Shown piece by piece: positions 36,024-44,556 of a stretch of DNA of 64,000 bases. Source of the DNA: Streptomyces sp. NBC_01803 (GTDB lineage Bacteria > Actinomycetota > Actinomycetes > Streptomycetales > Streptomycetaceae). The translations under genes were made by a program, and so were the position numbers. Under the pieces are notes generated by a model. The model searched no databases. It was not told where the DNA came from and was given only the letters and a program-made list of their open reading frames with translations. How positions within the stretch are numbered: position 1 is the stretch's first letter; every line of letters begins with the position of its first letter. The DNA is taken from NCBI RefSeq assembly GCF_035917415.1, contig NZ_CP109073.1:5783023-5847022 (forward strand). The letters are read 5' to 3'.

Positions 36024-37142
36024 ATGACCGGCACCGGCAACCGCCCACTCGCCGTGGAGGGCCTGCGCAAGGGCTTCGCGGACCGCGACACCACGGTCAG
36101 GGCCGTGGACGACGTGAGCTTCGAGCTGAAGGAGGGCGAGCTGTACACCCTGCTCGGCCCCTCGGGCTGCGGCAAGACGTCGACGCTGCGCTCGGTCGCG
36201 GGCCTGGAACGCCCGGACGGCGGGCGCGTCGTCATCGACGGCACCGTGGTCGCCGACCCCGCCGCGGGCCACTTCGTCCCGGCCAACAAGCGCGACATCG
36301 GCATGGTGTTCCAGAGCTACGGCATCTGGCCGCACATGACGGTCTTCGACAACGCCGCGTTCCCGCTCCAGGTGGCCAGGACCAGGACGCCGAAGGCGGA
36401 GATAGCCGAACGGGTGGGCGGTGCCCTGGCCGCCGTGCAGCTCGACGCGTACGCCGGGCGCATGGCCACCCAGTTGTCCGGCGGCCAGCAGCAGCGCCTC
36501 GCGCTGGCCCGCGCCCTGGTCCGGCGCCCCAAGCTGCTGCTGCTGGACGAGCCGCTGTCCAACCTGGACGCCAAGCTCCGGCAGGCGATGCGCGCGGAGC
36601 TGTCCGCGCTCCAGAAGCAGCTCGGCATCACCACCCTCTATGTGACCCACGACCAGGACGAGGCGCTGAGCATGTCCAGCCGCATCGCCGTGATGTCGGC
36701 GGGGCGCATCGTCCAGGAGGGCAGCCCGCGCGACATCTACCAGCGTCCCGCGACCCGGTTCGTGGCCGACTTCGTCGGTACGACCAACTTCCTGCCCGGC
36801 ACGGTCGCCGGCACCGGCGGTGACGGCACCCGCATCGGGACGGCCGTCGGCGAGCTGGTCGGCACCGGCGGGCACGGCGCGAGCGCCGGGGAGGCGGTGC
36901 TGCTGGCCGTGCGGCCCGAGTCCGTCCGGCTGCACCTGACCGAGCCGGGCCCGGCGGCCAACGTCATCACCGGCGAGGTCGAGCAGGTGATGTTCGTCGG
37001 CGAGCGCGTCGACTGTCACGTCCGCGTCGGCGACGACGTGTGGGTCACCCGGCAGGAGCCCTACCTGGCCGCCGTCTCCGGCGACAAGGCGTGGCTGGAG
37101 CTGCCCGCCGAGTCCCTGTCCGTCATCCCCACCCGGGACTGA
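36024..37142 (+). CDS. ABC transporter ATPase (Fbp/Pot-like)
   Basis: A 372-residue ATPase: Walker A GPSGCGKT (45-52), Q-loop FQSYGIWPHM, signature LSGGQQQR, Walker B LLLLDEPLSNLD and switch His in VTHD, then a C-terminal TOBE domain (LLAVRPESVRLHL). Closest in pattern to FbpC/PotA-type importer ATPases. ATG 36024 has GAAGGAGG nine bases upstream. It completes the importer with the lipoprotein and fused permease upstream, acting at the inner face of the membrane. Confidence 0.93.
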   Translation: MTGTGNRPLAVEGLRKGFADRDTTVRAVDDVSFELKEGELYTLLGPSGCGKTSTLRSVAGLERPDGGRVVIDGTVVADPAAGHFVPANKRDIGMVFQSYGIWPHMTVFDNAAFPLQVARTRTPKAEIAERVGGALAAVQLDAYAGRMATQLSGGQQQRLALARALVRRPKLLLLDEPLSNLDAKLRQAMRAELSALQKQLGITTLYVTHDQDEALSMSSRIAVMSAGRIVQEGSPRDIYQRPATRFVADFVGTTNFLPGTVAGTGGDGTRIGTAVGELVGTGGHGASAGEAVLLAVRPESVRLHLTEPGPAANVITGEVEQVMFVGERVDCHVRVGDDVWVTRQEPYLAAVSGDKAWLELPAESLSVIPTRD

Positions 37143-37192
37143 CCGCGCGCGCCCGCCCGCGGGCGCAGATCTTCCAAGGAGAACCAGACCGC

Positions 37193-38155
37193 ATGCTCAC
37201 CGACCCGATCGATGTGCGGATCCTCTGTCCGGGCCAGAACTGGATGGCGATCGGCAGCCTGATCGCCAACGGCCTCAACGGCTACTACAGCCGCCTGCCG
37301 GACGGCTCGACGGTCGCGGCCGTCACCGGCTGCCCGCCGGCCGCCCTCGGGATGGACGGGCCCCGCCTGGTCGCCGAGGGGACGTACACGATGGCGATCA
37401 CCACCCCGGCCTGGAACCTGACGATGGCCCGGGAGGGGAAGGGCCCCTACGCCGAGCCGCTGCCGCTGCGGGCGCTGGCCGTGTTCCCCCACGACGACCG
37501 GCTGGCGTTCGCCGTGCGCCGGGAGACGGGCATCGGGAGCCTGCGCGACATCGCGGAGCGGAAGCCGCCGCTGCGGCTGTCCGTGCCGCCGCGCGAGCAG
37601 GGCCATCCCGTGACCTGGGTGCTGGACGAGATCCTCGCCCGGTACGGCTTCACGCCCGAGGACGTCGAGGGCTGGGGCGGCGAGGTGCTCAGGGACCGGC
37701 CCCGCAACCAGAACGCGCCTGGCTCCGTGCCGGTCGATCCGTCGTTCGACGCGGTGTTCGACGAAGCGGTCATGACGATGCGCTGGCGGCGCATCACCTC
37801 CGAGTACGCCATCCGGTTTCTGCCGCTGGACCCGGAGGTGCTCGCGCACTGCGCCGCCCTGGGCATGCCGCCGGGCGTCCTGGAGCGGGGGCGGCTGCGC
37901 GGTGTCGACGCGGACGTGCCGACGATCGACTTCTCCGGATGGGTGCTCTACTGCGCCGAGTCGATGCCCGACGAGCTGGCGTATCTCACCGTGCGCGCCA
38001 TCGAGGAGCAGCGGGAGAACATCTCCGCCCGCTTCACCGGACCCACCCCGGCGATGACCAGCCCGCTGGACATGCGCCGCGCGGCGTGCGACGTGCCCGT
38101 GCCGCTGCATCCGGGGGCCGAGGAGTACTACCGCGAGGCGGGCCACCTGGCATAA
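37193..38155 (+). CDS. TAXI-family protein 1 without signal peptide
   Basis: A 320-residue protein related to TAXI (TRAP-associated) solute receptors: GSLIANGLNGYYSRLPDGST near residue 20, EGTYTMAITTPAWN near 65, RALAVFPHDDRLAFAVRR near 100, and the family's C-terminal PVPLHPGAEEYYREAG. It begins directly with the first strand (MLTDPIDVRILCPG) and has no signal peptide or lipobox, so it should be cytoplasmic. No TRAP membrane genes are present. PBP-fold cytoplasmic enzymes are known (4,5-dihydroxyphthalate decarboxylase), so an enzymatic or sensory role is possible. ATG 37193 follows CAAGGAGAA. It is the last gene of the importer operon and has a relative at 38255. Confidence 0.8.
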   Translation: MLTDPIDVRILCPGQNWMAIGSLIANGLNGYYSRLPDGSTVAAVTGCPPAALGMDGPRLVAEGTYTMAITTPAWNLTMAREGKGPYAEPLPLRALAVFPHDDRLAFAVRRETGIGSLRDIAERKPPLRLSVPPREQGHPVTWVLDEILARYGFTPEDVEGWGGEVLRDRPRNQNAPGSVPVDPSFDAVFDEAVMTMRWRRITSEYAIRFLPLDPEVLAHCAALGMPPGVLERGRLRGVDADVPTIDFSGWVLYCAESMPDELAYLTVRAIEEQRENISARFTGPTPAMTSPLDMRRAACDVPVPLHPGAEEYYREAGHLA

Positions 38156-38212
38156 GGGGCCGGGCCGGCCTTGCGTGATGGCCACCCGACCCTCTACCGT
38201 GTTTCATATAAC

Positions 38213-38238
38213 AAGACATTCATCCTGCAAAACAGGAC
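38213..38238. promoter_or_regulatory. Catabolic-island operator motif, copy 2
   Basis: AAGACATTCATCCT followed by GCAAAACAGGAC. It matches copy 1 at 19 of 26 positions, including ATCCT and CAGGAC. It lies 17 bases before the start of the second TAXI gene, between two ribosome sites, and marks a new transcription start inside the run of plus-strand genes. Confidence 0.7.
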
Positions 38239-38254
38239 ATCATCAGGAGGCGTG

Positions 38255-39214
38255 ATGACGCACCGTCCGCCGGAGCCGACGATCGACCGGTCGATCACCC
38301 TGCACCTGCGGGGCGACTGGGGCACGGCCAACCTCCACCGCGTCTGCGGCTGGATCTCGCAGGAGCTGACCGACCGCAGCGGCCCGCACACCAGGGTCGC
38401 CGTCTGGAACAGCCGGGGCTTCTCCGACGCGGTGCGCGCGGTGGGCCGGGGCGAGGTCCAGGTCGCCATGACCACCCCCGTCGCGTTCACCACCGCGGCA
38501 CTCGACGGACGCGGCGTCTTCGCGGACGAGAGCTTCCCCGACCTGCGGGCCCTCGGTGTCGTGCCGCAGCGCGACCGCCTGGTGATGGGCGTGCGCCGGT
38601 CCCTGGGCATCACGTCGTTCGCCCAGCTCCGGGAGGCCAAGCCCGCCCTGCGGCTGGCCACCTCCGTCCACGACGGGGTGAACTACGTCGGCCTGGCCGC
38701 GCACGAGCTGCTCACCCGCTCCGGGATCGACGTCACCGGCTGGGGCGGCGAGCTGCTGACGGACGAGCGGCCGTTCGAGACGTTCGGGCACGTCCTGGCC
38801 GGCCGGGCGGACGCCGTGGTCCACGAGGCGTACATGCTGCCCCACTGGCAGGAGTTCGGCGCCGATTTCCACTTCCTCGAAGTGGAGCAGGCCGTCCTGG
38901 ACAGCCTGTGGCGGGACTACTCGTGGCCGTCCGCCGAGGTGGACGAGGGACACTTCCCCGGCGCCCCCGCGTTCCGCACCCTGGACTTCTCCGACTTCCT
39001 GGTCCTCACCCGCGCCGACCTCGCCGACGACGTGGCCTACGCCATCGCGTGGGTGCTGGGCGAGACGCGGGACGTCCTGGAGCGCCAGTACCGGCACATC
39101 CCGCCCGAGCGGAGCCCGGTGACGTACCCGCTGGACCCGGTGACGATGGGCAGGACCCCGGTTCCGCTGCACCCCGGCGCCGCCCGCTACTACGACGCCC
39201 TGCCGCGGCCGTGA
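38255..39214 (+). CDS. TAXI-family protein 2 without signal peptide
   Basis: A 319-residue protein of the same family as its upstream neighbour: SITLHLRGDWGTANLHRVCG start, GEVQVAMTTPVAF, LRALGVVPQRDRLVMGVRRS and the C-terminal TPVPLHPGAARYYDALP. No signal peptide is present. The ATG at 38255 is chosen four bases after CAGGAGG; a GTG at 38252 is adjacent and in frame. It has its own promoter motif at 38213 and overlaps the class II aldolase gene by four bases, so it is grouped with aldolase and hydrolase rather than with a transporter. This supports a cytoplasmic metabolic role. Confidence 0.8.
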   Translation: MTHRPPEPTIDRSITLHLRGDWGTANLHRVCGWISQELTDRSGPHTRVAVWNSRGFSDAVRAVGRGEVQVAMTTPVAFTTAALDGRGVFADESFPDLRALGVVPQRDRLVMGVRRSLGITSFAQLREAKPALRLATSVHDGVNYVGLAAHELLTRSGIDVTGWGGELLTDERPFETFGHVLAGRADAVVHEAYMLPHWQEFGADFHFLEVEQAVLDSLWRDYSWPSAEVDEGHFPGAPAFRTLDFSDFLVLTRADLADDVAYAIAWVLGETRDVLERQYRHIPPERSPVTYPLDPVTMGRTPVPLHPGAARYYDALPRP

Positions 39215-39915
39215 ACGCGGCGGAGGCCAGGACCCTGGCCGTCGAGGCGTCCCGCGCGCTGGCCGCCGCGGGCCAGGGGGACATGGTGTGGGGGCACGTC
39301 GCGGTGCGCGACCCCGAAGGGCGCGGCATCTGGATCAAGGCGCCCGGCTGGGGTCTTGAGGAGGTCACCGGGGACCGGCTCCAGCTCGTGTCGTTCGACG
39401 CCGAGGTCCTGGTGGGGGAGGGCACCGCGCACAAGGAGTGCCCGATCCACCTGGAGATCCTGCGGGCCCGGCCCGACCTGGTGTGCACCGTCCACACCCA
39501 CGCCGCGTCCGCCGTGGCGTTCGCCGCTCTGGACACCGTCCTGCTGCCGCTCTCCCACGAGGGCGCGCTGTTCGGCGGCCAGGACGTGCCGCGCTTCGCG
39601 GAGACGGGCGGCCTGGTCAGCACCCCGGAGCTGGGCGGGGCGCTGGCCGCCGCGCTGGGCGACGCGCCCGCCGCGCTGATGCCCAAGCACGGGCTGGTCG
39701 CCGCCGGGGCGAGCGTCCCCGCCGCCGTCATGCACGCCGTGCTGCTGGACCGCGCCTGCCGCACCCAGCTCACCGCGCTGGCCGCCGGGCCGGTGCGGGT
39801 GTGGTCCGACGCCGCCGAGGCACACGCCAAGCGCGCCGAGTGCTGGCCCGCCGGCCAACTGGAGGCCGGCTGGCGCTATCTGGTGCGGCGCGCCGCCGCC
39901 CGGGACCGGACCTGA
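39211..39915 (+). CDS. Class II aldolase/adducin family protein
   Basis: A 234-residue zinc-dependent class II aldolase-fold protein. Zinc ligands His95, His97 (VCTVHTHAAS) and His160 (MPKHGLV) and the catalytic Glu76 (AHKECPIHLE) are all present. Members cleave sugar phosphates or act as decarboxylases or aldolases in aromatic routes. GTG 39211 overlaps the preceding stop (GTGA), indicating coupled translation with the TAXI-like protein. In this operon it most likely splits a ring-cleavage product. Confidence 0.88.
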   Translation: MNAAEARTLAVEASRALAAAGQGDMVWGHVAVRDPEGRGIWIKAPGWGLEEVTGDRLQLVSFDAEVLVGEGTAHKECPIHLEILRARPDLVCTVHTHAASAVAFAALDTVLLPLSHEGALFGGQDVPRFAETGGLVSTPELGGALAAALGDAPAALMPKHGLVAAGASVPAAVMHAVLLDRACRTQLTALAAGPVRVWSDAAEAHAKRAECWPAGQLEAGWRYLVRRAAARDRT

Positions 39916-39967
39916 CCCCGGGACCGACACCGAGAACAGCCCTACCGTGACGAAGGAAGACACGCAG

Positions 39968-40711
39968 ATGAACGACCCCCACGCCCCCGCCCTCTCGGCC
40001 GACTGGGTGACCGTCCCCACCGGCGACGGCCCGATGCGGGTGTACGCCGCCCGGCCCGCCGCCGCCGCCGACCGGGCCGTGGTCGTGCTCCAGGAGGCGT
40101 TCGGCGTCAACGACCACATCCAGGACATCGCCCGCCACTTCGCCGCCCGCGGCTTTCTCGCGCTGGCGCCCGACCTGTTCCACCGCAACGGCGTGGGAAC
40201 CCTCGGGTACGAGCAGCACGCCGAGGCGATGCCGCTGATCGGCGCGATCGGGCCCGACGCGATCATCACCGACGTCCGCGCCGTGCTGGACCACCTCGCC
40301 GCCGCCGAGGGCATCGACACGGGCCGGACCGCGATCACCGGGTTCTGCTTCGGCGGCCGAGCCGCGTTCACCGCCGCCACGGCGATCCCGGGGCTGGCCG
40401 CGACCGTCGTGTTCTACGGCCCCGGCATCGCGGCGGGCCCGCACGCCGTGCTGGACCGCGCCACGGCCCTCGACGCGCCGCTGCTGCTGCACGTCGGCGC
40501 CGAGGACCCGACCATCCCCGCCGAGCAGGTGCGGGCCATCGACACCGCGCTGACCGGCGCGGGCGTCGAGTTCGAGCAGCACGTGTACGCCGGCGCCGGG
40601 CACGCGTTCGCCTGCGACGCCCGCCCGCACATGTACCGCGACGAGCAGGCCGGGACCGCGTGGCACCGCACCTGGGCGTTCCTCGACCACCACCTGCCCC
40701 CGGCCGTCTGA
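39968..40711 (+). CDS. Dienelactone hydrolase family protein
   Basis: A 247-residue alpha/beta hydrolase with Cys127 (GFCFGG) as nucleophile, Asp180 (AEDPT) and His212 (AGHAF), plus Glu43 (QEAFG) that activates the Cys in dienelactone hydrolases. This set is the DLH signature and suggests hydrolysis of a lactone formed from a ring-cleavage product. ATG 39968 has AAGGAAG seven bases upstream; a GTG at 39947 is a weaker alternative. It lies 52 bases after the aldolase gene and 40 before the second bicupin gene. Confidence 0.9.
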   Translation: MNDPHAPALSADWVTVPTGDGPMRVYAARPAAAADRAVVVLQEAFGVNDHIQDIARHFAARGFLALAPDLFHRNGVGTLGYEQHAEAMPLIGAIGPDAIITDVRAVLDHLAAAEGIDTGRTAITGFCFGGRAAFTAATAIPGLAATVVFYGPGIAAGPHAVLDRATALDAPLLLHVGAEDPTIPAEQVRAIDTALTGAGVEFEQHVYAGAGHAFACDARPHMYRDEQAGTAWHRTWAFLDHHLPPAV

Positions 40712-40751
40712 GTCCGTATCCGCAAGTCACTCAAGGAACAAGGGAGTTCCC

Positions 40752-41735
40752 ATGGGAACCGTCTCCGAGATCATCGCGGTGATGGGCTCCGACGAGCCGC
40801 TGCGCACCGTCGAGCGGGACGAGGACGCGCTGCTGGGTCCGCCGCACCCCAGCCCGTTCCCCGTCAAACTCTGGCGCGACCACGAGCCGTTGACCGTCGT
40901 GCACTTCCCCCAGCGGTTCACGGCCCGGCCGTTCGCGCCGCCGCGCGGCGTCTACGAGAACGACCGGATCCGCGTGGAGTGGCAGACCATGGACAACCGG
41001 CAGCCGTTCTACCACCGCAACAGCGACGTCGACGAGATCTCGTACCAGGTGGCGGGCGAGCGGACCCTGATGACGGAGCTGGGCGTCGTGGAGCACCGGC
41101 CCGGGGAGTTCTCCCGCCTGCCGCGCGGCGTCGTGCACGACAACTACGGGCGCCGGGAGAGCCATCTCCTCTTCTACACCCCCGCCCCCGTGGCCGAGGA
41201 GCGGGAGCCGGTGCGGCTGTCCGAGCCGGTCCTGCCCCCGTTCCCCGGCTGGGAGCCCGGCGAGGTCAACGAGGCGATCACCCAGTGCATGGGCACCCCC
41301 GGCCACGACATCGCCGTCTTCCCGGTGAACGAACGCTCCCTGCTGGAGCGGGCGTTCACCGAGAAGGAGCGGCTGCGGGTGCTGCGCGGCGCCGACGTGC
41401 CCGGCACCACCTGGCTCTACCGCTCGCCGGCGCTGCGCCTGGGCGCCGTGCGGAGGGCCGCCTGCGACGGCCGCGTCTACCGCCGCACCCTGGACGCCGA
41501 CGAGATCCAGTACCAGATCAGCGGCACCCGCGTCCTGGTCTCCCAGCGCGGCGTCGTCCGGCTGGAGCCCGGTGACTTCGTGCGGATCCCCCTCGGCCTG
41601 GCCCACACCAGCGTCCACGCGGCGGACAGCGAGCACATCGTGCTGCTGTCGGACCGCGAGCTGCCGCAGGTCGCCGAGACCTCCCGCACCGCCGAGCCGT
41701 ACACCCCCGGCCTCCTCGCCGCCCTGCGCGACTGA
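40752..41735 (+). CDS. Bicupin dioxygenase-like protein 2
   Basis: A 327-residue paralogue of the 30688-31671 protein, exactly the same length. The N-terminal cupin keeps His88 (FYHRNSDVDE), Glu95 and His129 (VVHDN). The C-terminal cupin has lost the first His: VYRRTLDADE in place of VRHRNATE, while Glu251 and downstream His remain. So only the N-terminal iron site is complete, which points to it as the active centre in both proteins. Followed by its own MDR gene with a 43-base gap. ATG 40752 follows AAGGGAG. Confidence 0.85.
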   Translation: MGTVSEIIAVMGSDEPLRTVERDEDALLGPPHPSPFPVKLWRDHEPLTVVHFPQRFTARPFAPPRGVYENDRIRVEWQTMDNRQPFYHRNSDVDEISYQVAGERTLMTELGVVEHRPGEFSRLPRGVVHDNYGRRESHLLFYTPAPVAEEREPVRLSEPVLPPFPGWEPGEVNEAITQCMGTPGHDIAVFPVNERSLLERAFTEKERLRVLRGADVPGTTWLYRSPALRLGAVRRAACDGRVYRRTLDADEIQYQISGTRVLVSQRGVVRLEPGDFVRIPLGLAHTSVHAADSEHIVLLSDRELPQVAETSRTAEPYTPGLLAALRD

Positions 41736-41778
41736 CCGACCCCACGCCGTACCGAACGACACGAGAAGGCGACGCCCT

Positions 41779-42879
41779 ATGACCGCCATGCTGGCCGCGC
41801 GGGCCGAACAAGGCTCCGACGCGCTGCACCTGACGAAGATATCCGTGCCCGAGCCCGGACCCCTGGACGTCCTCGTCAAGGTCGCCTCCGCCGGACTCGC
41901 GCCCGGCATGATGAAGCTCCTCGCCCAGGGCGCGTTCAAGCACCTGCCCACCACCCTCGGCCACGAGGCCGCCGGGACCGTCGCCGCCGTCGGCTCCGGC
42001 GTGACCGGCGTCGCGGCCGGCGACCGGGTGCGGGTGCATCCCAACCTCACCTGCCGGTCCTGCCGTTACTGCCGGACCGACCGCGAGATGATGTGCCGCC
42101 AGCAGGCGATGATGGGACACGCCGCGTTCAGCGACGTGCCGATGCCGCTGTACGACGCCTACCACGACGGCGGGCTCGCCGAGTACGTGCGCGCCCCGCA
42201 CTGGCTGATCGACCCGCTGCCCGACATGGTCGGCTTCGACGTCGGCGCCAAGGTCCACGACCTGGCCAACGCCGTCCGGGCGCTGAAGTGCGCCGACCTG
42301 CCGCTGGGTTCGACCCTGATCGTCACCGCCGCCACCGGCACCATGGGCACCGCGACCATCAAGCTCGCCCCCCACTACGGCGTCGCCCGGCTGATCCTCG
42401 TCGGCCGCAGCGCCGAACGCCTCGACGCCGTACGGCACCTGGCGGGGGACGTGCCCACCGAGACCGTCGCGCTGGAGGAGCTGCCCGCCGGCTGGGAGAC
42501 CGACGGAGGCCTGACCGCGGCCCTGCGCCGCGTCGTTCCCGACGGCGCGGACGCCGTGCTGGACTTCGTGCCCGACGGGCCCGCCACCTACCAGGCGATG
42601 GCCGCGCTCACCACCGGCGGCACCCTGGTCCACATGGGCGCCAACCGCGCCCCGCTGCCGTTCCCGATGATCGCCCTGATGGTCAACTGCTGGCGCGTGG
42701 TGGGGACCCGCGCCTGTACCCGCACCGACGCGGTGGAGGTCCTCGGCCTGCTGGAGCGCGGCGCGCTCGACGCGGAGGAGCTGATCACCCACCGGTTCCC
42801 GCTGGCCGAGGCCGACCGCGCCGTCGCCGCCATGCTCAGCCGCACCGAGCCGATCTGGATGGCGGTGGTCAACCCATGA
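41779..42879 (+). CDS. MDR-family zinc-type dehydrogenase 2
   Basis: A 366-residue paralogue of the 31668-32768 protein, equal in length. GHEAAGTVAAVG, structural Cys set CRSCRYCRTDREMMC and the dinucleotide loop TAATGTMGTATIKLAPHYG are conserved, and the catalytic Cys position again reads GLAPGMMK. ATG 41779 is preceded by GAGAAGGCGA. It overlaps the FAD monooxygenase gene by four bases. The shared absence of a zinc Cys in both copies argues it is a family trait, not decay. Confidence 0.88.
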   Translation: MTAMLAARAEQGSDALHLTKISVPEPGPLDVLVKVASAGLAPGMMKLLAQGAFKHLPTTLGHEAAGTVAAVGSGVTGVAAGDRVRVHPNLTCRSCRYCRTDREMMCRQQAMMGHAAFSDVPMPLYDAYHDGGLAEYVRAPHWLIDPLPDMVGFDVGAKVHDLANAVRALKCADLPLGSTLIVTAATGTMGTATIKLAPHYGVARLILVGRSAERLDAVRHLAGDVPTETVALEELPAGWETDGGLTAALRRVVPDGADAVLDFVPDGPATYQAMAALTTGGTLVHMGANRAPLPFPMIALMVNCWRVVGTRACTRTDAVEVLGLLERGALDAEELITHRFPLAEADRAVAAMLSRTEPIWMAVVNP

Positions 42880-44483
42880 GTGGCAGAACCAGGGCCCCCG
42901 AGCCGGTGCTCGTGGTGGGCGGCGGCCCGGTCGGGCTGACCGTCGCCAACCTACTGGCCGCCCGCGGCGTGCGCGTCGTGCTGGTCGAGCGCAACGCCTC
43001 CACCAGCGACGAGGCCAAGGCGATCAGCCTGGACGACGAGTCGCTGCGGACCCTCCAGGCCGCCGACCTCGCCGACAAGGTGCTGGAGATCGTCGTGCCG
43101 GGCACCGGCACCCGCTACTACGACCGGCGCGGCCGGGTCCTGTTCCACGCGCAGGGGCCCGAACCGTACCGGCTGGGCTACCCGTTCAAGAACCAGTTCG
43201 CCCAGCCGGAGCTGGAGCGGGTCCTGCTGGACTCGCTCAAGTCCCGCCCGGAGGCCGAGGTCCGCTTCTCCACCGAGCTGGTGTCGGTCGCCGAGGACGC
43301 CGGCGGCGCCACCGCGGGGCTGCGCGCCACCGGCGCCGGCGCGGCGGAGACGGCCGAGGAACTCCGCGTCTCCTGGGTGCTGGCGTGCGACGGGGGCCGT
43401 TCCACCGTCCGCGAGCTGCGCGGCATCGACATGACCGGCACCAGTCACCAGGTGGTGTGGCTGGTCGCCGACACCACCGGCGACCACCACGACGAGCGCT
43501 TCGGCATGCACCGCGGCACCCCCGACCGGCCCACCGTCATCGTGCCGGGCCGCAACGGGCGTTGCCGGTACGAGTTCCTGCTCCACCCCGGCGAGGGCGA
43601 GAAGGGCGTCAGCCCCGGCTTCGAGACCGTCCGGCGGCTGGTGGCGCCCTACCGGTCCCTCACCGAGGACCAGGTCGAGCGCTGCACCACCTACACGTTC
43701 AACGCGGTGATCGCCGACCGCTGGCGCGACGGCCGCTGCCTGCTGCTGGGCGACGCCGCCCACATGATGCCGCCGTTCGCCGGGCAGGGCCTCAACTCCG
43801 GTGTGCGGGACGCCGCCAACGTCGCGTGGAAGATCGACGAGGTGTGGCACGGCCGCGCCGGGCACGGGCTGCTGGACACCTACGAGGCGGAGCGCCGCCC
43901 GCACGCCACCGCCATGGTCCGTTTCTCCGAGCGGCTCGGCGACATCGTGATGACCACCGCGCGCCGCCGCGCCCTGGCGCGTGACGTGGCGGCCCGCGCG
44001 CTGCTGCTGACGCCGCCCGGCCGCCGCTTTCTGACGGAGATGCGGTTCCGGCCCCGGGCCCGGCACACGGCGGGGCTGGTCTTCGGCGATCACCCGCTGA
44101 CCGGCACGCAGCTTTCCCAGCCCCGGGTCCTGGTGCCGCCCAGCCTGCGGCCCCGGCGGCTGGACGACGTGCTCGGCCACGGCCTGGCGCTGCTCGGCGT
44201 CGATGTCCCGGACGCCGCCTGGCAGCGGCTGGGGTCCGGGCCGTGGCGGGACGCGACGTGGCCGATCCGCCGGATCGACGTGTTCCTCGGCGACCGCCTG
44301 CCGCGCCCCGCGCCCGGCCGGCACGCCGTGGCGGACGCGGACGGGCGGCTGGAGGAGGCGCTGGCCGCCGCGCGGAACCGGTTCGTGCTGGTGAAGCCGG
44401 ACCGGTACATCGCCGCCGTCATGGGGCCCGACGAGCTGGCCTCGGTGGGCGCCGCCCTCCGGGCCCGGCTGACGGGCCCCTGA
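42876..44483 (+). CDS. Class A FAD-dependent aromatic hydroxylase (MhpA-like)
   Basis: A 535-residue flavoprotein: GGGPVG at 15-20, CDGGRS at 171-176 and GDAAHMMPPFAGQGLNSG from 292. The pattern is that of MhpA-type 3-(3-hydroxyphenyl)propionate hydroxylases and relatives that make catechol-like products for ring cleavage. It would take NAD(P)H and O2 directly. ATG 42876 overlaps the stop of the MDR gene. The last gene of the plus-strand run; a 16-bp-stem terminator follows. The VOC-type dioxygenase encoded at 45388 is a plausible next enzyme. Confidence 0.9.
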   Translation: MSGRTRAPEPVLVVGGGPVGLTVANLLAARGVRVVLVERNASTSDEAKAISLDDESLRTLQAADLADKVLEIVVPGTGTRYYDRRGRVLFHAQGPEPYRLGYPFKNQFAQPELERVLLDSLKSRPEAEVRFSTELVSVAEDAGGATAGLRATGAGAAETAEELRVSWVLACDGGRSTVRELRGIDMTGTSHQVVWLVADTTGDHHDERFGMHRGTPDRPTVIVPGRNGRCRYEFLLHPGEGEKGVSPGFETVRRLVAPYRSLTEDQVERCTTYTFNAVIADRWRDGRCLLLGDAAHMMPPFAGQGLNSGVRDAANVAWKIDEVWHGRAGHGLLDTYEAERRPHATAMVRFSERLGDIVMTTARRRALARDVAARALLLTPPGRRFLTEMRFRPRARHTAGLVFGDHPLTGTQLSQPRVLVPPSLRPRRLDDVLGHGLALLGVDVPDAAWQRLGSGPWRDATWPIRRIDVFLGDRLPRPAPGRHAVADADGRLEEALAAARNRFVLVKPDRYIAAVMGPDELASVGAALRARLTGP

Positions 44484-44518
44484 CCCCGGCTCCGATCCCG
44501 GCCCGGCCTGCGCGCCGG

Positions 44519-44556
44519 GCGCGGCCGGCACCGGTCTCAGCCGGTGCCGGCCGCGC
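44519..44556. terminator. Bidirectional terminator hairpin
   Basis: GCGCGGCCGGCACCGG (44519-44534) pairs perfectly with 44541-44556, a 16-bp stem with a six-base loop TCTCAG. It lies between the convergent FAD hydroxylase and IclR 2 genes and overlaps the last codons of the latter. Confidence 0.8.

Noticed and set aside
34268..36304. Minus-strand open frame of 678 codons
   Set aside because: Antisense shadow of the permease gene; Gln/His/Asp-rich noise.
32907..37142. Iron uptake assignment for the ABC system
   Set aside because: No siderophore or iron-responsive genes nearby; family similarity alone does not fix the ligand.
30688..42879. Complete homogentisate (tyrosine) degradation pathway
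   Set aside because: The bicupins are about 100 residues shorter than homogentisate dioxygenase, there is no hydroxyphenylpyruvate dioxygenase or maleylacetoacetate isomerase, and the FAH protein is of the general type.
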